Shown here: positions 52,940 through 63,574 of the stretch, piece by piece
Layout of the letters: the number at the start of each line of letters is the position of its first letter
Numbering within the stretch: the first letter of the stretch is position 1
Source of the DNA: Bathynomus jamesi
Taxonomy: Eukaryota > Arthropoda > Malacostraca > Isopoda > Cirolanidae
Assembly (NCBI GenBank): GCA_023014485.1
Contig: JAJOZX010005516.1
Span: forward strand, 142,501 to 206,500
DNA: 64,000 bases
Direction of reading: 5' to 3'
Program-made: the position numbers and the translations under genes
Notes under the pieces: model-generated
Seen by the model: only the letters and a program-made list of their open reading frames with translations
Databases searched by the model: none
What the model was told of the DNA's origin: nothing

Positions 52940-53350
52940 TAAAAGGCTCAGATTGTTCGTGAAGTAAGTTTTAGATAGAGAGTAAAGGGTTCATTGTTTT
53001 GACAATGCACCGCTCCCTCCATTCAGTGTACGAGCAGCCTGCAGCATCATTGTCAGGTACATAGAGGCTCAACGTACTAACGAGGCTTCCATACTTGTTT
53101 CATCACCAGTGGAAGCAAGAATACTTTGAATTATCATATTCAAATGAGTATTCCAAACCATAATCCTTTGATACGTGTTTGTTTTTAGTTTGCGTTGCAG
53201 ACACTCCCGGTTTTATAGATCCGGGTGCATGGTTCATCAGGAGCAAGATGCACTGCAAGTTTGTGTTTCCTTCCCAAGGCCACACAAATGCATACGTTCC
53301 AATCACAAGTATGATTCATATCAATTTCAGGCTTGGAAACTAAAATGAAA
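52940..53350. other. GC-richer unidentified sequence
   Basis: Balanced composition with short open frames on the minus strand (53103-53306). No recognised domain. Could be decayed transposon or host sequence. Confidence 0.3.
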
Positions 53351-53355
53351 ATCTA

Positions 53356-54627
53356 CAGGGTTGTGCATAACCTTTAGGTACGGGGTACAAACCAAAGTAA
53401 ACAAAAATACAACAAAAAATAGTATACCATTTGAAAGCTTTATTCAAAATGAATACAAAAATGTATCGTATCAGACGTTCAGGGTATGATTTCAGCAAAC
53501 GTTCAAACAAATCCGTGTTATGCTCAAGTTCTTGGAGGATGGTTTGAATATGGTGAAGGAGAACTTCTTGAGAATATCGTTTGGGACCAAGTTCCTTCGG
53601 TATCAACTCTTCCACTTTGTTCTTGGAAATCGCTCCAAAGAGCTCTGCTACGTTCAGATCGGGGGGATTTTCTGACCATTGAGTCCGATCAAAGAAATAA
53701 ATCTAAGAGTCTCTCAGAAGTTGTTGGGTGGCACTTGCACGGTGGCATGGGGCACTATCATGGAGTTAAACCACTTCCGGGGTGCCTGTTAAATTTTGTG
53801 GATCCGAAAGAAATAGAATAACATTTATTATAAGACTAGTCTACCGACAATATGCACCATCCATGAAGCACCTTCTTCTTGATTACCCACAACATTTTGA
53901 CAGCACTGAAGCGAATGAATGTCCCACTGCAACGATTTTTTTTGCAAAGTTATTGATAATGCTCATGGTCTTCAATATCTTCTGAGGAAAGTGACCACAC
54001 TCAGTCATTTTGATAATTTGGCCGACGGACAGTCCAAACGAAGAATTCATCACTTGGTGCCAAGTGCATGAAATCATCATCCCACAGACCCAGATAATCG
54101 CAAAACCAAAGTCGATTCTCAATGCTTGTTGGGATATCATTAGCTTTGGGATTAGGTGGAAAGGTTTCAGTCCTTGTCTCGTGCAATATCGTTGAATCGT
54201 TGACTGGTTAACGGCCTTCTTTCGCCTCTCCAAGATGATTTTGGCAACTTTCGTCACTGTTTTTGGTCACAATGAATTTTGCTCTCCTGCGACCGTATTT
54301 CGGGCTTGCATTCGCCAGATTTTGTAAAGAACGAGTAGAGTCGTATCCTTTCTTCACTTGTCAGTCATCCACCTGTTTGGGTGATTCACTTCCAATTGAC
54401 GAAAGTAGCACCTGCTTTCATTGCTTCTCGATAGACATTTCCTCGAATTCCGTCTACTACACGTTGTTCTTCACTATCTCCAGCGACACCACCCATCGTC
54501 ACCTTTTGTTATTGATCTAAAATCACAATACATTTATTGATTAAAACGTATGTAACACATCTCCTTTAGTAGTTCAGTAAAGTTTGTAACCCCTTCCCCC
54601 TCTAGCAAAAGATTATGCACAACTCCG
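53356..54627 (-). mobile_element. Tc1/mariner-type element, about 1.27 kb, decayed
   Basis: Inverted ends CAGGGTTGTGCATAACCTTT and AAAGATTATGCACAACTCCG lie between TA dinucleotides. The whole transposase gene on the minus strand is still recognisable but broken. Confidence 0.82.
53460..54495 (-). pseudogene. Tc1/mariner-type transposase, frameshifted
   Basis: The probable start is at 54495. Fragments in order: GIRGNVYREAMKAGATFVNW, a KSGECKPEIR segment, QSTIQRYCTRQGLKPFHL (DNA-binding linker), in another frame ENRLWFCDYLGLWDDDFMHL with LAPSDEFFVW (first catalytic Asp in a SDE context) and RPNYQND, and finally VEELIPKELGPKRYSQEVLL with LKSYPERL. At least four frame changes and some stops are present. 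The second and third acidic residues fall in the most decayed part and I could not place them. Confidence 0.68.
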
Positions 54628-54635
54628 TACAACAC

Positions 54636-54636
54636 C

Positions 54637-54684
<48 letters not shown>

Positions 54685-54727
54685 TAATAATACATAAAAG
54701 ACAAGTAGAGAAGTTTGGTTCACCCTG

Positions 54728-54764
<37 letters not shown>

Positions 54765-54785
54765 ATATATATATATATATTATTG
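54636..54785. repeat. (AAT)n and (AT)n microsatellites
   Basis: AAT repeat to about 54694, a TTCACCCTGTA remnant of a mariner end (54719-54730), then AT repeat to 54783. Confidence 0.9.
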
Positions 54786-55234
54786 CTGGAGCTCAATAAA
54801 ACATTTTCAGGCCAATTTCCAAATTTGGGATGCCACGAAAGAGGATACACAGTTATATACATAACTATATAAAAAAACTTTAAAAAGAGGTTTATCTATA
54901 TATTGTAATTGTAATAAAACACACACACACACAAATACATACACACACATACACAGGCACAAACACAAACACAAACACGTACACAGCTGTATAACTGCGT
55001 CTTATAACTCCTATAAACCGCTTATTGCTGCAGAAGTAGAAAATCTTCTGAGGAAGTAATACAAAAGTTTTAAGTTCTTGAATCTTGATCAAATCCAAAT
55101 AAACCAACAACTTCAACCAATCTATAATCACAACATAAAACGCAACAACAACAACAACAACAACAAAAAGAGACGTTAAAATATTCAGAAGCAATAAAAC
55201 GGAAATCGACGTATAACGGACTCTAATAAAACGG
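54786..55234. other. Unique sequence with short AC and CAA repeats
   Basis: AC-rich patch 54918-54980 and (CAA)n at 55142-55167. No gene. Confidence 0.5.
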
Positions 55235-55545
55235 TAATTCCTTGCACGTGTTTAGACCTTCGGGAACCGACCGCGTGTCGTCAATTATTACGTCACGGAG
55301 GATCAACGTTCGGATATTGTCGTCGTCAATCGATGGGGTCCGTAAGATTGAGATAAAGGGCGAAACAAGGACCTATTATTACCTAATGAAACCTCGTGAG
55401 AGAGAGCTTTACCCCGATCGTGTGTCTATAATATGTACGGACATGTTCTTTCCTAGTAATGCCATTTACAACGTACAATTTGGCACTTGAAGTAGTTTCT
55501 CGTGATGTCGCCTTCTTCTCTCCAGATTTAGGTAAGATTATTTTT
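55235..55545 (+). other. CpG-richer island with an 82-codon frame
   Basis: Higher GC and CpG than neighbours, with TTACGTCACGG (a CRE/ATF-like site) at 55290-55300. The frame 55242-55490 (MHVFRPSGTDRV...) has balanced composition. A possible splice donor, TTTAG|GTAAG, lies at about 55526-55535. It may be an exon or promoter of a host gene but no domain is recognised. Confidence 0.25.
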
Positions 55546-55582
55546 AATTATTTTCTTCTTATTCATATATAAATACCTCTTT

Positions 55583-55788
55583 TTCGGAAAAAAGTTCGCC
55601 TAGAAATATATATTTCTAAAAAGCATAACAAATTACTAATTGGTGGTGATCTGTTTTTCTTTGGATAATTTTTTTCTGTTTAGCGACAGTAAAGTAGTTT
55701 AAAAACAAAATCAAGTCTTTATTTATTAGTAATATTTTTATGTTTTTTTCAGAACTTTCGTTTTCATTGGCGAACTTTTTTCCGAAAT
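55583..55788. mobile_element. MITE, family U copy 2
   Basis: TTCGGAAAAAAGTTCGCCTA at the left and GGCGAACTTTTTTCCGAAA at the right. Shares ends and CAAATTACTAATTGGTG-like interior with 41806-42018. Confidence 0.8.
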
Positions 55789-55845
55789 ATACTTTGCAAA
55801 TAAACCTGTATTACAAAAAAAATTATTTTAATTCAACGTATTATA

Positions 55846-55944
55846 CAGGGTGTTAAAAAAAAACGCAACCCATTGGAGAATGTAACCATTGCAACCTAAC
55901 CTTTTTCTTTTCTTTTACAGTTGCATTTCTTTTTGAACACCCTG
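55846..55944. mobile_element. 99-bp mariner-type MITE
   Basis: Ends CAGGGTGTTAAAAAAAAACG and GAACACCCTG between TA dinucleotides; inner GCAAC/GTTGC pair. Confidence 0.75.
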
Positions 55945-56065
55945 TATAAAGTCAGATAAAAATTAAATTAATTTGCCTTTAAAATAATGAGTATTCAAAG
56001 AAAATATACATAAAAAAATAATTAAAAATTAACGGTACAAATAAATGTTTTTAAGATCAAGATAA

Positions 56066-56071
56066 AACACA

Positions 56072-56108
<37 letters not shown>
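56066..56108. repeat. (AC)n microsatellite
   Basis: AC run with one interruption. Confidence 0.9.
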
Positions 56109-56110
<2 letters not shown>

Positions 56111-56350
56111 TTATAATTATAATAATATAATTAAAATACGTAAATTATCAATGAAATTTCGATAATAAATTTTATTAAAACCTACAAAAATTCATTAAAA
56201 AAAAAAAAATCAATATACATTGATTCGCCCTACTAGACTTAAGTACTATTAGGAACAAATAGTGTAGAATGAGTGAGTATTAATTAAGATAAAAATCGTA
56301 TGTTATTATTAATATTTATTGTATTTTTATAGAATTAATTTAGAATTATG

Positions 56351-56454
56351 GAGTAGAACTTCTTTTTATCCGGAATGAGCGGAACCAAGGGTGTTCCGGA
56401 TAAGCGATATTTCCGGTTAAGAGGTATCGCATATTACTGAATATATATATAATA

Positions 56455-56486
<32 letters not shown>

Positions 56487-57107
56487 ATAAAAAAAATTAA
56501 GTAAATGTATTGTACTATATAAAGTATTTTACTGTATGTAATTGTTAAAAAGAAATAAAAAATAAGGCTTGTACTGTTTTGTTTTAGCCATTCCATTGAC
56601 CGAATCACATTCTGTGTAAAACTTTAGAATCGTGTCTTTTTGGGCCCCTCAAGTGTCATAGATGGTCGATTGCCCAACAGCTGAACTGAGTGACACTTAC
56701 ACAGTGATCTAGTTTTTTCAATAACGCCATTTTTTGCTGGATGTTTAGTACATTCCTCTGCCGTTTCACGCCACCAATTGATATCCCAGCACGCATTCTT
56801 GGCCCCAATTCTTTCACTACTCTCGGCAGATAATGGTCTTTTACCACTCTTACTGCCGCTGCTATCATTGTCGCTATACTACCACCAATAATGAGTATAA
56901 GAACGCTAGGATTGGCCATTACTGCGAAATAATCATGAAAAATGAGCAGCACCGCATGGTGGAGCGGCGGCTACCGGAACTACGGCGGGTATATCAAATG
57001 ATGGATGATTTTCTGGATTATTTTTGATCATGGGTGAGAGACCATGATTTTTTCCGTATAATGTGTGTTTCCGTTATTTGAATTTACGGGTAAAAGAGGT
57101 TCTACTG
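56351..57107 (-). mobile_element. pogo/Tigger-type deletion derivative, about 757 bp
   Basis: The right end TTTACGGGTAAAAGAGGTTC then TACTG mirrors the left end AGTAGAACTTCTTTTTATCC, and sub-terminal TTCCGGATAAG motifs recur. TA follows the right end. These are pogo/Tigger-like ends (CAGTAGAACCTC). The element encodes only an N-terminal fragment. Confidence 0.75.
56620..56810 (-). pseudogene. pogo-type transposase N-terminal helix-turn-helix
   Basis: Minus-strand VKRQRNVLNIQQKMALLKKL then DHCVSVTQF matches the start of the CENPB-N/pogo DNA-binding domain. The following helix is in a shifted frame. The DDE domain is absent. It lies in a longer open frame 56656-56952 whose upstream part is not transposase-like. 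Confidence 0.65.
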
Positions 57108-57109
57108 TA

Positions 57110-57464
57110 TTATAAAAACAAGAGAAGTTAGTTTCCTTCTGCTTTGAAGCTGCGAGTAAACACAATCCAACAGTGTTCCCTCCTGGCAGAGGAGAAAGTA
57201 GAACAATCTCTGTCCTCACCGCTCTACTTGTAGCTTCAAAAAGTTGACTATGTCCCGCTTTTATTGCGGTTTTCTCTTAACTTATTTCCATGTTTTTAAC
57301 TTTTGAATGGAGGTATTAACATCTGGGCTCCTGCTCCTTGTCGAGGTTTGTTAGCCTTCCTATTTAATGTTTCTTTCGTGAGTAAAGAAGACTTCTATTG
57401 CTAGGCCTTTTAGCCTTTGCCTAACTCAGTCCTGGACTGTCTCAAGCCTGGCTGAGAAGTGGGG
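57110..57464. other. Unique sequence, nothing recognised
   Basis: No coding signal or repeat family identified. Confidence 0.45.
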
Positions 57465-57662
57465 AGCATGTTTTTGAGGTTGTTTAACCTCCTTCGTAAT
57501 GGCAAAGGTCACATAACGGAGGGGACCTACAGCTTTACATGGGATCATAAATACGGGTCGCCACATTATCTGGACGCAGAGAACGATCCCCATCTAACTA
57601 CTACTCACACCCAATGTCACTTAACTTCGCTGATCTAAGGGAAGCGTTGTGGCGACATGGAC
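57465..57662 (-). mobile_element. 5S rRNA-derived SINE, copy 4
   Basis: Minus strand: CAGCGAAGTTAAGTGACATT, then TAGTTAGATGGGGATCGTTC and CGACCCGTATTTATGATCCC. Same layout as copies 1 and 2, including the trailing GAAGGAGGTTAAACAACCTC. Confidence 0.72.
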
Positions 57663-57664
57663 AC

Positions 57665-57840
57665 GACGTAGCCCTGAGAAGTGGGGAGAAGGGTACAGTG
57701 ACAAGTCCACTGCACATAATTATAATTGGCTCGACCGAATGCTCCTTTTATAAGGTGACTATTTTCCCTAGTTGGCAGCATTACTGCCCAGCTTAATGCC
57801 CTTCAGTTGGAGGAAGGACGTAAAACAGAAGAACTAACCA
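57665..57840 (-). repeat. Dispersed repeat R, copy 3
   Basis: On the minus strand it begins CTGTTTTACGTCCTTCC, then GGCAGTAATGCTGCCAACTA and TGCAGTGGACTTGTCACTGT. It abuts the 5S-derived SINE directly. Confidence 0.55.
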
Positions 57841-58628
57841 ACTTGCCCTTCGGCAATTCTTCAGTCGAGATGACCGAGAATATGGGAAGTCAGACCAGGC
57901 TGCCGGCCTTAAGATTGTTAGGCTAGCTGCTCGTACGAGTAGTTTCGTTAAATTACTTCTTATTCAATGTCATTCACATTTGCATTCGCTGTCCGCAAGT
58001 AAGAATGCACAACGGGAGAAATGCAGATTTTTTAAGTTTCTTGATTTGAGAAAGCATATTATTTCATTCATATTCGTGGTAAAGGCTCCAGATAAGAATG
58101 GCTAACATTTACTAACCTAAATTAACCTTAACCTAACCTAACATTAGCCTAACCTAATCTGGACCAAAGTGGGAAAACCGTGGATGAGGATGAGAATAGT
58201 ATGAAATGGGAATAGATTAGTTTAAGAATTACCTCCTTTGATATTCTCACTCACAGATTTCTCACTCTTGGGCGAAGGATTAAATGGGAATGACGTTGAA
58301 TGAGATGATACTGCTTCGTTATTTAAGTAATTTAGATTCTTGCGAGAATGCATCTTCGAATTTCACTACTTGGTCGTCACGTTCAACCTGCCTCTTCATC
58401 AATGAATCCCTGCGTTTGCCTGAACTAGCCTACTAGGCTCCATTTAGGCTTTTAGGCCTTGTTAGGGTTTCATATCTATAATTTAGGTTACTAAATATGA
58501 GTACAAAGGTTAGAGCAACCGCGTAGGCTTCATTTTAAAGTTTGAGCTCTTGTATTAGAGTAGTATACATGACATTTTACCATTTTTTTATATTTCTCTC
58601 GTTTTAGCAAATAGTCACCGAAAACACT
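57841..58628. other. Unique sequence with one AACCTA patch
   Basis: Telomere-like words near 58105-58160. No coding signal. Confidence 0.5.

Positions 58629-58677
<49 letters not shown>
58629..58677. repeat. (AC)n microsatellite
   Basis: Pure AC run of about 48 bases. Confidence 0.95.
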
Positions 58678-58680
<3 letters not shown>

Positions 58681-58738
58681 AAATACGAATACGAATGCGA
58701 TAGAGAGGGAGAAAATAATGGGGGAAAATATGACCTAA

Positions 58739-59218
58739 ATGTCTCGAAGGAAAATGGTGTGGATAAGAGAAACAAATGAAAAGATAATACGAGAACGGGA
58801 CACTATTGTAGAAGAAAGAAAAGAAACAAGTACAATTGGTGATGTTAAATTATCAAATGAAAATAATTACAAAAAGACGATAAAAAGTAAAAACAAAGAG
58901 GATATGGTATGCAAATATTATGTAAAAGAGCGTTGCAAATACAGGGATGGGCAATGCATCTATGCACATTCCACTTTATGTAACTTCTATTGCAAAAATG
59001 GATGTTGTAAATTTAAAAAAAAAAGTAAGTTCCACCACCTTAGTATCTGCAAAACTTATGCAAGATAGGGGAGATGCAAGTACGGGCAAAAATGTCGTTA
59101 CCACCACCCTCAAAAGAACACGACAGTTGAGCAGCCAAAACCATCAGCAAACGGGGTTACCAATTTTTTAGATGTAGCCAACGCAATTCGGCTACTAAAT
59201 ACCATTCAACAAATATAA
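58739..59218 (+). pseudogene. CCCH zinc-finger ORF, probable LINE ORF1, with one internal stop
   Basis: One frame from ATG 58739 to TAA 59216-59218, interrupted only by TAG at 59066-59068. The first 60 residues are charged. Then come three zinc-finger-like units: CKYYVKERCKYRDGQCIYAH (C-x7-C-x6-C-x3-H), CNFYCKNGCCKFKKKSKFHH (degenerate; third Cys lost) and, across the stop, CKTYA...GRCKYGQKCRYHH (C-x8-C-x5-C-x3-H, the canonical spacing). CCCH fingers bind RNA, and similar short ORFs precede the RT ORF in some non-LTR retrotransposons. Its position upstream of RT remnants of LINE family N on the same strand supports ORF1. A host CCCH-protein pseudogene is the alternative. Confidence 0.55.
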
Positions 59219-59222
59219 AGAC

Positions 59223-59767
59223 CATAGGCGTATGGGGTTCATTTTTTCAGGGGAGCGGCTCGCAATTTGGCCGAAAAATTTCCAAGGTGCCCGAATTTTC
59301 CGATGCCAACATAGTGAACTTAACATGGCAAGAAAATGAAAGATTTTGTCGCAATAATGCGCATATATTCACAGATCATTATAAAATATATATAATTTTT
59401 CATGCATATTCTAGAAAAAATTAACTTTACCAAAACAATGAATTTCTTTTTTGCCATCAGATAACATAAATTTTTCGATGACATAAATTGAAAAAGATTG
59501 CAGGAGTACCTCAAAAATGAAATTACATAACAAAAAATTTTAAGAAATACATAAACGCAACAAATTTGTTTTTAGTTTAAATGCGACACGTTTATGCGAC
59601 ATTGCAGCCAAGCAAAAAAATTTGTTGCATAATTTATTAGGTTTGGTGTAATTAGTACATCTGAGTCTAATTTTTCCACCATTGTTTTGGGACTTTGCCC
59701 GAATTTTGAGGCATTTGCCCGAAAATATTTGGAAATTTGCGAATCTTACGAATCCCGTACGCCTATG
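59223..59767. mobile_element. 545-bp hAT MITE inside the LINE
   Basis: Ends CATAGGCGTATGGGGTTC and GAATCCCGTACGCCTATG. Flanks ATAAAGAC (59215-59222) and ACAAAGAC (59768-59775) form an 8-bp duplication with one mismatch. GCCCGAATTTT and related motifs repeat near both ends. No coding remnant. Confidence 0.85.
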
Positions 59768-59775
59768 ACAAAGAC

Positions 59776-61885
59776 ACTTGACAAATACGGGGATCCGAGA
59801 GCCGTACAGAATAAATACAGAAAGAAATTACGCAAGATATCGGGACAACATACATCGACAAAAAATAAAAAAGGAAAAAATCTCGGAGGATCACAGGGCA
59901 ATGAAATATGCACCACCAAAGGATAACGAATCTGAACTACATAAAGACTGAAAACGAAAAATATAAAAATAATCCTCGCCAATATGTGGGAATAACGGGA
60001 AAAGTAGGAAAATAGGTATATAAGTCGTTACAGTTCAAGGAATATCTTCATCAGAATCAGAGGTCCTTAGCTCAATAGCACAAGTAACAGTATTAACTTT
60101 ATTACTCCTCATAATCATGCTAACTGATATAGATGAGGAAATTACCAGTGACAGCAGAGTAGTAGCATCCTTTGCCGATGGCACAAAAATTAGTTGAAAA
60201 ATAAGAAACCCAGATATTGGATCTCTACAAACAGACCTGAACAGAATCTACAATTGGTCTGAAGACAATAATATGAAATTTAACATTGAGAAATTTCAAC
60301 TCTTAAGGTACGGAAGAAGGGACCTAAAATCCATGGAATACCTTACCCCAAATGGACAGTAAATTCAGAAAAACTCTAAAGCAAAAAATTTAGGAGTTGT
60401 GATGATTGATGACGCGAAATTTGAAGCACAAAATAAGATAGCAGTAAACAGAGCAAAAAGAGTAACTAGATAGATACTGAGAACCTTTAAGAGAAGCGGT
60501 AGGAATATAATGATTCCTCTATCAAAAACACTGATCGTATCCAAGCTGGAGTATTGCTCGGTCTTAACATCCCCATATGACAAAAAGACATTAGTCAACT
60601 AGAAAGGATTCAAAGAAGCTTCACAGCCAAGATCAACGGATGCAAAGAACTAAATTACTGGGAAAGATTACATGAATTAAATTTATATTTGATGAAAAAA
60701 AGAAGAGAGAGGTACACCATTATTTACACTTTGAAAATAATGTAAGAACTAGTCCCTACTCTTACTTTGAACCCTATAACTAGGAGTACTCCTTATATGC
60801 AGATTTCTTCATCCCGTGAAATCCTGGAAATTCCCGGAAAAATGAAGCCAATTCCCGGGATCCCGGGAAATCCAGGAAATGGTTGTATTTAAGAGAATGG
60901 TAATTTTTTATTGTTCAGTGATAAAATACCTTTTTAGAATTGGGATAACCAATTACTTATGCCTAGATGACCACTTTTGCATTGTAATACTTGAATTGAG
61001 TTTACCAATCAGTGGTAGCTATTTATTATTTATTAAACATAATATTTATCATGCGTACTCAGGAAATAAAAATGGTTTCATGTATTATGATGATTTAGTG
61101 AGTGACATTAGTATGCCTTTTTATTTTTGATGTAGAAAGAATACTGTATGCAAGATGATTGCCTGCGATCGCTAGATAATATACTGAGACTCGGTTCCTT
61201 GTATTATACGCAGTGCTAGCGACATTCCCTCGGCCAGTTTTTGGCATACGGGCCCACTTTTAGATTGCTCTAAGTTGCTAATGCTGTAGGTGTTCATTTA
61301 AGAAAGCAGAAAAGTAGAATAAAATGTGATAAATATTATGCAGTTTTCTTTAATTCTACCAAGAGCCTAATAACAAAGAAAAAACAAATAAATCAATAAA
61401 AAATAAATTAAGTCATTTTAAAATCCCGGGATTTCCCGGGATATTTGTCCAATTCCCGGGATTTTCAAATCCAATAAAAACAGCCGGGATCCCGGGATTC
61501 CGGGAGAAACCCTACCTATAACCAATCAAACCACAGTCGAAAGTAGGAAAAGAAAAATGTGTCGTGTTCCCAAATTAAAGGCTAAATAGGGAACATCCTC
61601 AACCCTGAAGGAAAATAATTTTGTTGTGAGAGGACCAAGACTGTTCAACCAGCTGCCCAAGGAACTAAGGAACACGAGTAGTGTAACGGTGAATATCTTC
61701 AAAAGAAGACTAGACGCCTGGCTCAGAACAATTCCAGATGAGCCGGGAGTACCTGGCTGTGTGAAGTGGAGAGCACAAGAAAACAACTCTTTGCTTCACC
61801 AGCCCAACTCAAGAGGAGGGGTAACGAGCCTGACCTCCGTGAAATAAGGAATCATTCACGGAACACTTGAAAGGTTGAAAAGTTT
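59776..61885 (+). pseudogene. LINE family N, RT ORF remnants and 3' end (interrupted)
   Basis: After decayed sequence, RT motifs appear from about 60090: LLLLIIMLTDIDEEITSDSR, VVASFADGTKIS (FADD box with Asp-to-Gly), LQTDLNRIYNWSEDNNMKFN, KNLGVVMIDDAKFE, then in other frames SKLEYCSVL and KRRERYTIIYTLKIM. The hAT element 60781-61514 then intervenes. The coding end resumes as FVVRGPRLFNQLPKELRNT, FKRRLDAWLRTIPDEPGVPG and SLLHQPNSRGG, with a stop at 61847. The 3' UTR ACGGAACACTTGAAAGGTTG runs into (TA)n. The upstream part of the RT and any endonuclease are missing. Confidence 0.78.
60781..61514. mobile_element. 734-bp hAT element inside the LINE
   Basis: Flanked by a perfect 8-bp duplication CCTATAAC (60773-60780 and 61515-61522). 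Ends TAGGAGTACTCC and GGAGAAACCCTA are imperfect inverted partners. Both sub-terminal regions are packed with ATTCCCGGGATCCCGGGA motifs, probably binding sites. An interior frame of 83 codons (60879-61130) has no recognised domain. Confidence 0.88.
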
Positions 61886-61907
61886 ATATATATATATATA
61901 TATATAT

Positions 61908-62979
61908 CGTAAAGAACGACGCTTGTATAGGAGATATTCCGCGCAAGACGAGAGAGAGAAAACGGAACAAATGAAAAAATGAAGTAACCACCTGGGAATC
62001 GAACCCGGGATCTTCCGATTGCCGGTCAGACGCGATACCATTACACCATGGACTTCACTCTTCCAAATGCCGTAATTCTTCTACATACTCGCAGAAACCA
62101 ATGCCCCAAGGGGGCACCTCCCGCATGCCGTAACATTATATACATTCAACTGCAAAGAACACGCAGTATAAATAACGTAAAGAACGACGCTTGTATAGGA
62201 GATATTCCGCGCAAGACGAGAGAGAGAAAACGGAACAAATGAAAAAATGAAGTAACCACCTGGGAATCGAACCCGGGATCTTCCGATTGCCGGTCAGACG
62301 CGATACCATTACACCATGGACTTCACTCTTCCAAATGCCGTAATTCTTCTACATACTCGCAGAAACCAATGCCCCAAGGGGGCACCTCCCGCATGCCGTA
62401 ACATTATATACATTCAACTGCAAAGAACACGCAGTATAAATAACGTAAAGAACGACGCTTGTATAGGAGATATTCCGCGCAAGACGAGAGAGAGAAAACG
62501 GAACAAATGAAAAAATGAAGTAACCACCTGGGAATCGAAACCCGGGATCTTCCGATTGCCGGTCAGACGCGATACCATTACACCATGGACTTCACTCTTC
62601 CAAATGCCGTAATTCTTCTACATACTCGCAGAAACCAATGCCCCAAGGGGGCACCTCCCGCATGCCGTAACATATATACATTCAACTGCAAAGAACACGC
62701 AGTATAAATAACGTAAAGAACGACGCTTGTATAGGAGATATTCCGCGCAAGACGAGAGAGAGAAAACGGAACAAATGAAAAAATGAAGTAACCACCTGGG
62801 AATCGAACCCGGGATCTTCCGATTGCCGGTCAGACGCGATACCATTACACCATGGACTTCACTCTTCCAAATGCCGTAATTCTTCTACATACTCGCAGAA
62901 ACCAATGCCCCAAGGGGGCACCTCCCGCATGCCGTAACATTATATACATTCAACTGCAAAGAACACGCAGTATAAATAA
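61908..62979 (-). repeat. Direct tandem array: four 268-bp tRNA-SINE units (family C)
   Basis: Units start at 61908, 62176, 62444 and 62712 with an exact 268-base period (compensating indels occur). On the minus strand each unit carries a tRNA-like head with a perfect A-box TGGTGTAATGG and B-box GGTTCGATTCC 43 bases apart (the third unit has one extra base near the B-box). The tRNA-like region does not fold into a standard acceptor and anticodon arm, so I call SINE rather than tRNA genes. Confidence 0.9.
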
Positions 62980-63555
62980 CGTAAAGAACGACGTTATACT
63001 GTGTTCTTTGCAGTTGAATGTATATAATGTTACGGCATGCGGGAGGTGCCCCTTGGGGCATTGGTTTCTGCGAGTATGTAGAAGAATTACGGCATTTGGA
63101 AGAGTGAAGTCCATGGTGTAATGGTATCGCGTCTGACCGGCAATCGGAAGATCCCGGGTTCGATTCCCAGGTGGTTGCTTCATTTTTTCATTTGTTCCGT
63201 TTTCTCTCTCGTCTTGCGCGGAATATCTCCTATACAAGCGTCGTCTTTACGTTATTTATACTGCGTGTTCTTTGCAGTGAATGATATAATGTTACGGCAT
63301 GCGAAAGGGGCCCCCTTGGGGCATTGGTTTCTGCGAGTATGTAGAAGAATTACGGCATTTGGAAGAGTGAAGTCCATGGTGTAATGGTATCGCGTCTGAC
63401 CGGCAATCGGAAGATCCCGGGTTCGATTCCCAGTGGTTACTTCATTTTTTCATTTGTTCCGTTTTTCTCTCTCGTCTTGCGCGGAATATCTCCTATACAA
63501 GCGTCGTTCTTTACGTTATTTATACTGCGTGTTCTTGCAGTTGAATGTGTATAAT
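62980..63555 (+). repeat. Two further family C units, inverted
   Basis: At about 62993 the array switches strand. CGTAAAGAACGACG is followed by TTATACTGTGTTCTTTGCAG and two units read on the plus strand (heads at about 63108-63175 and 63371-63440). The first has A-box 63114-63124 and B-box 63157-63167. Small indels distinguish them. They end in a short AT tract at 63555. Confidence 0.88.
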
Positions 63556-63574
63556 ATATATATATATATATACT

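Noticed and set aside
61983..63440. Cluster of functional tRNA genes
   Set aside because: A and B boxes are intact, but the acceptor and anticodon arms do not form a standard cloverleaf and the unit extends over 268 bp of shared flank; treated as tRNA-derived repeats.
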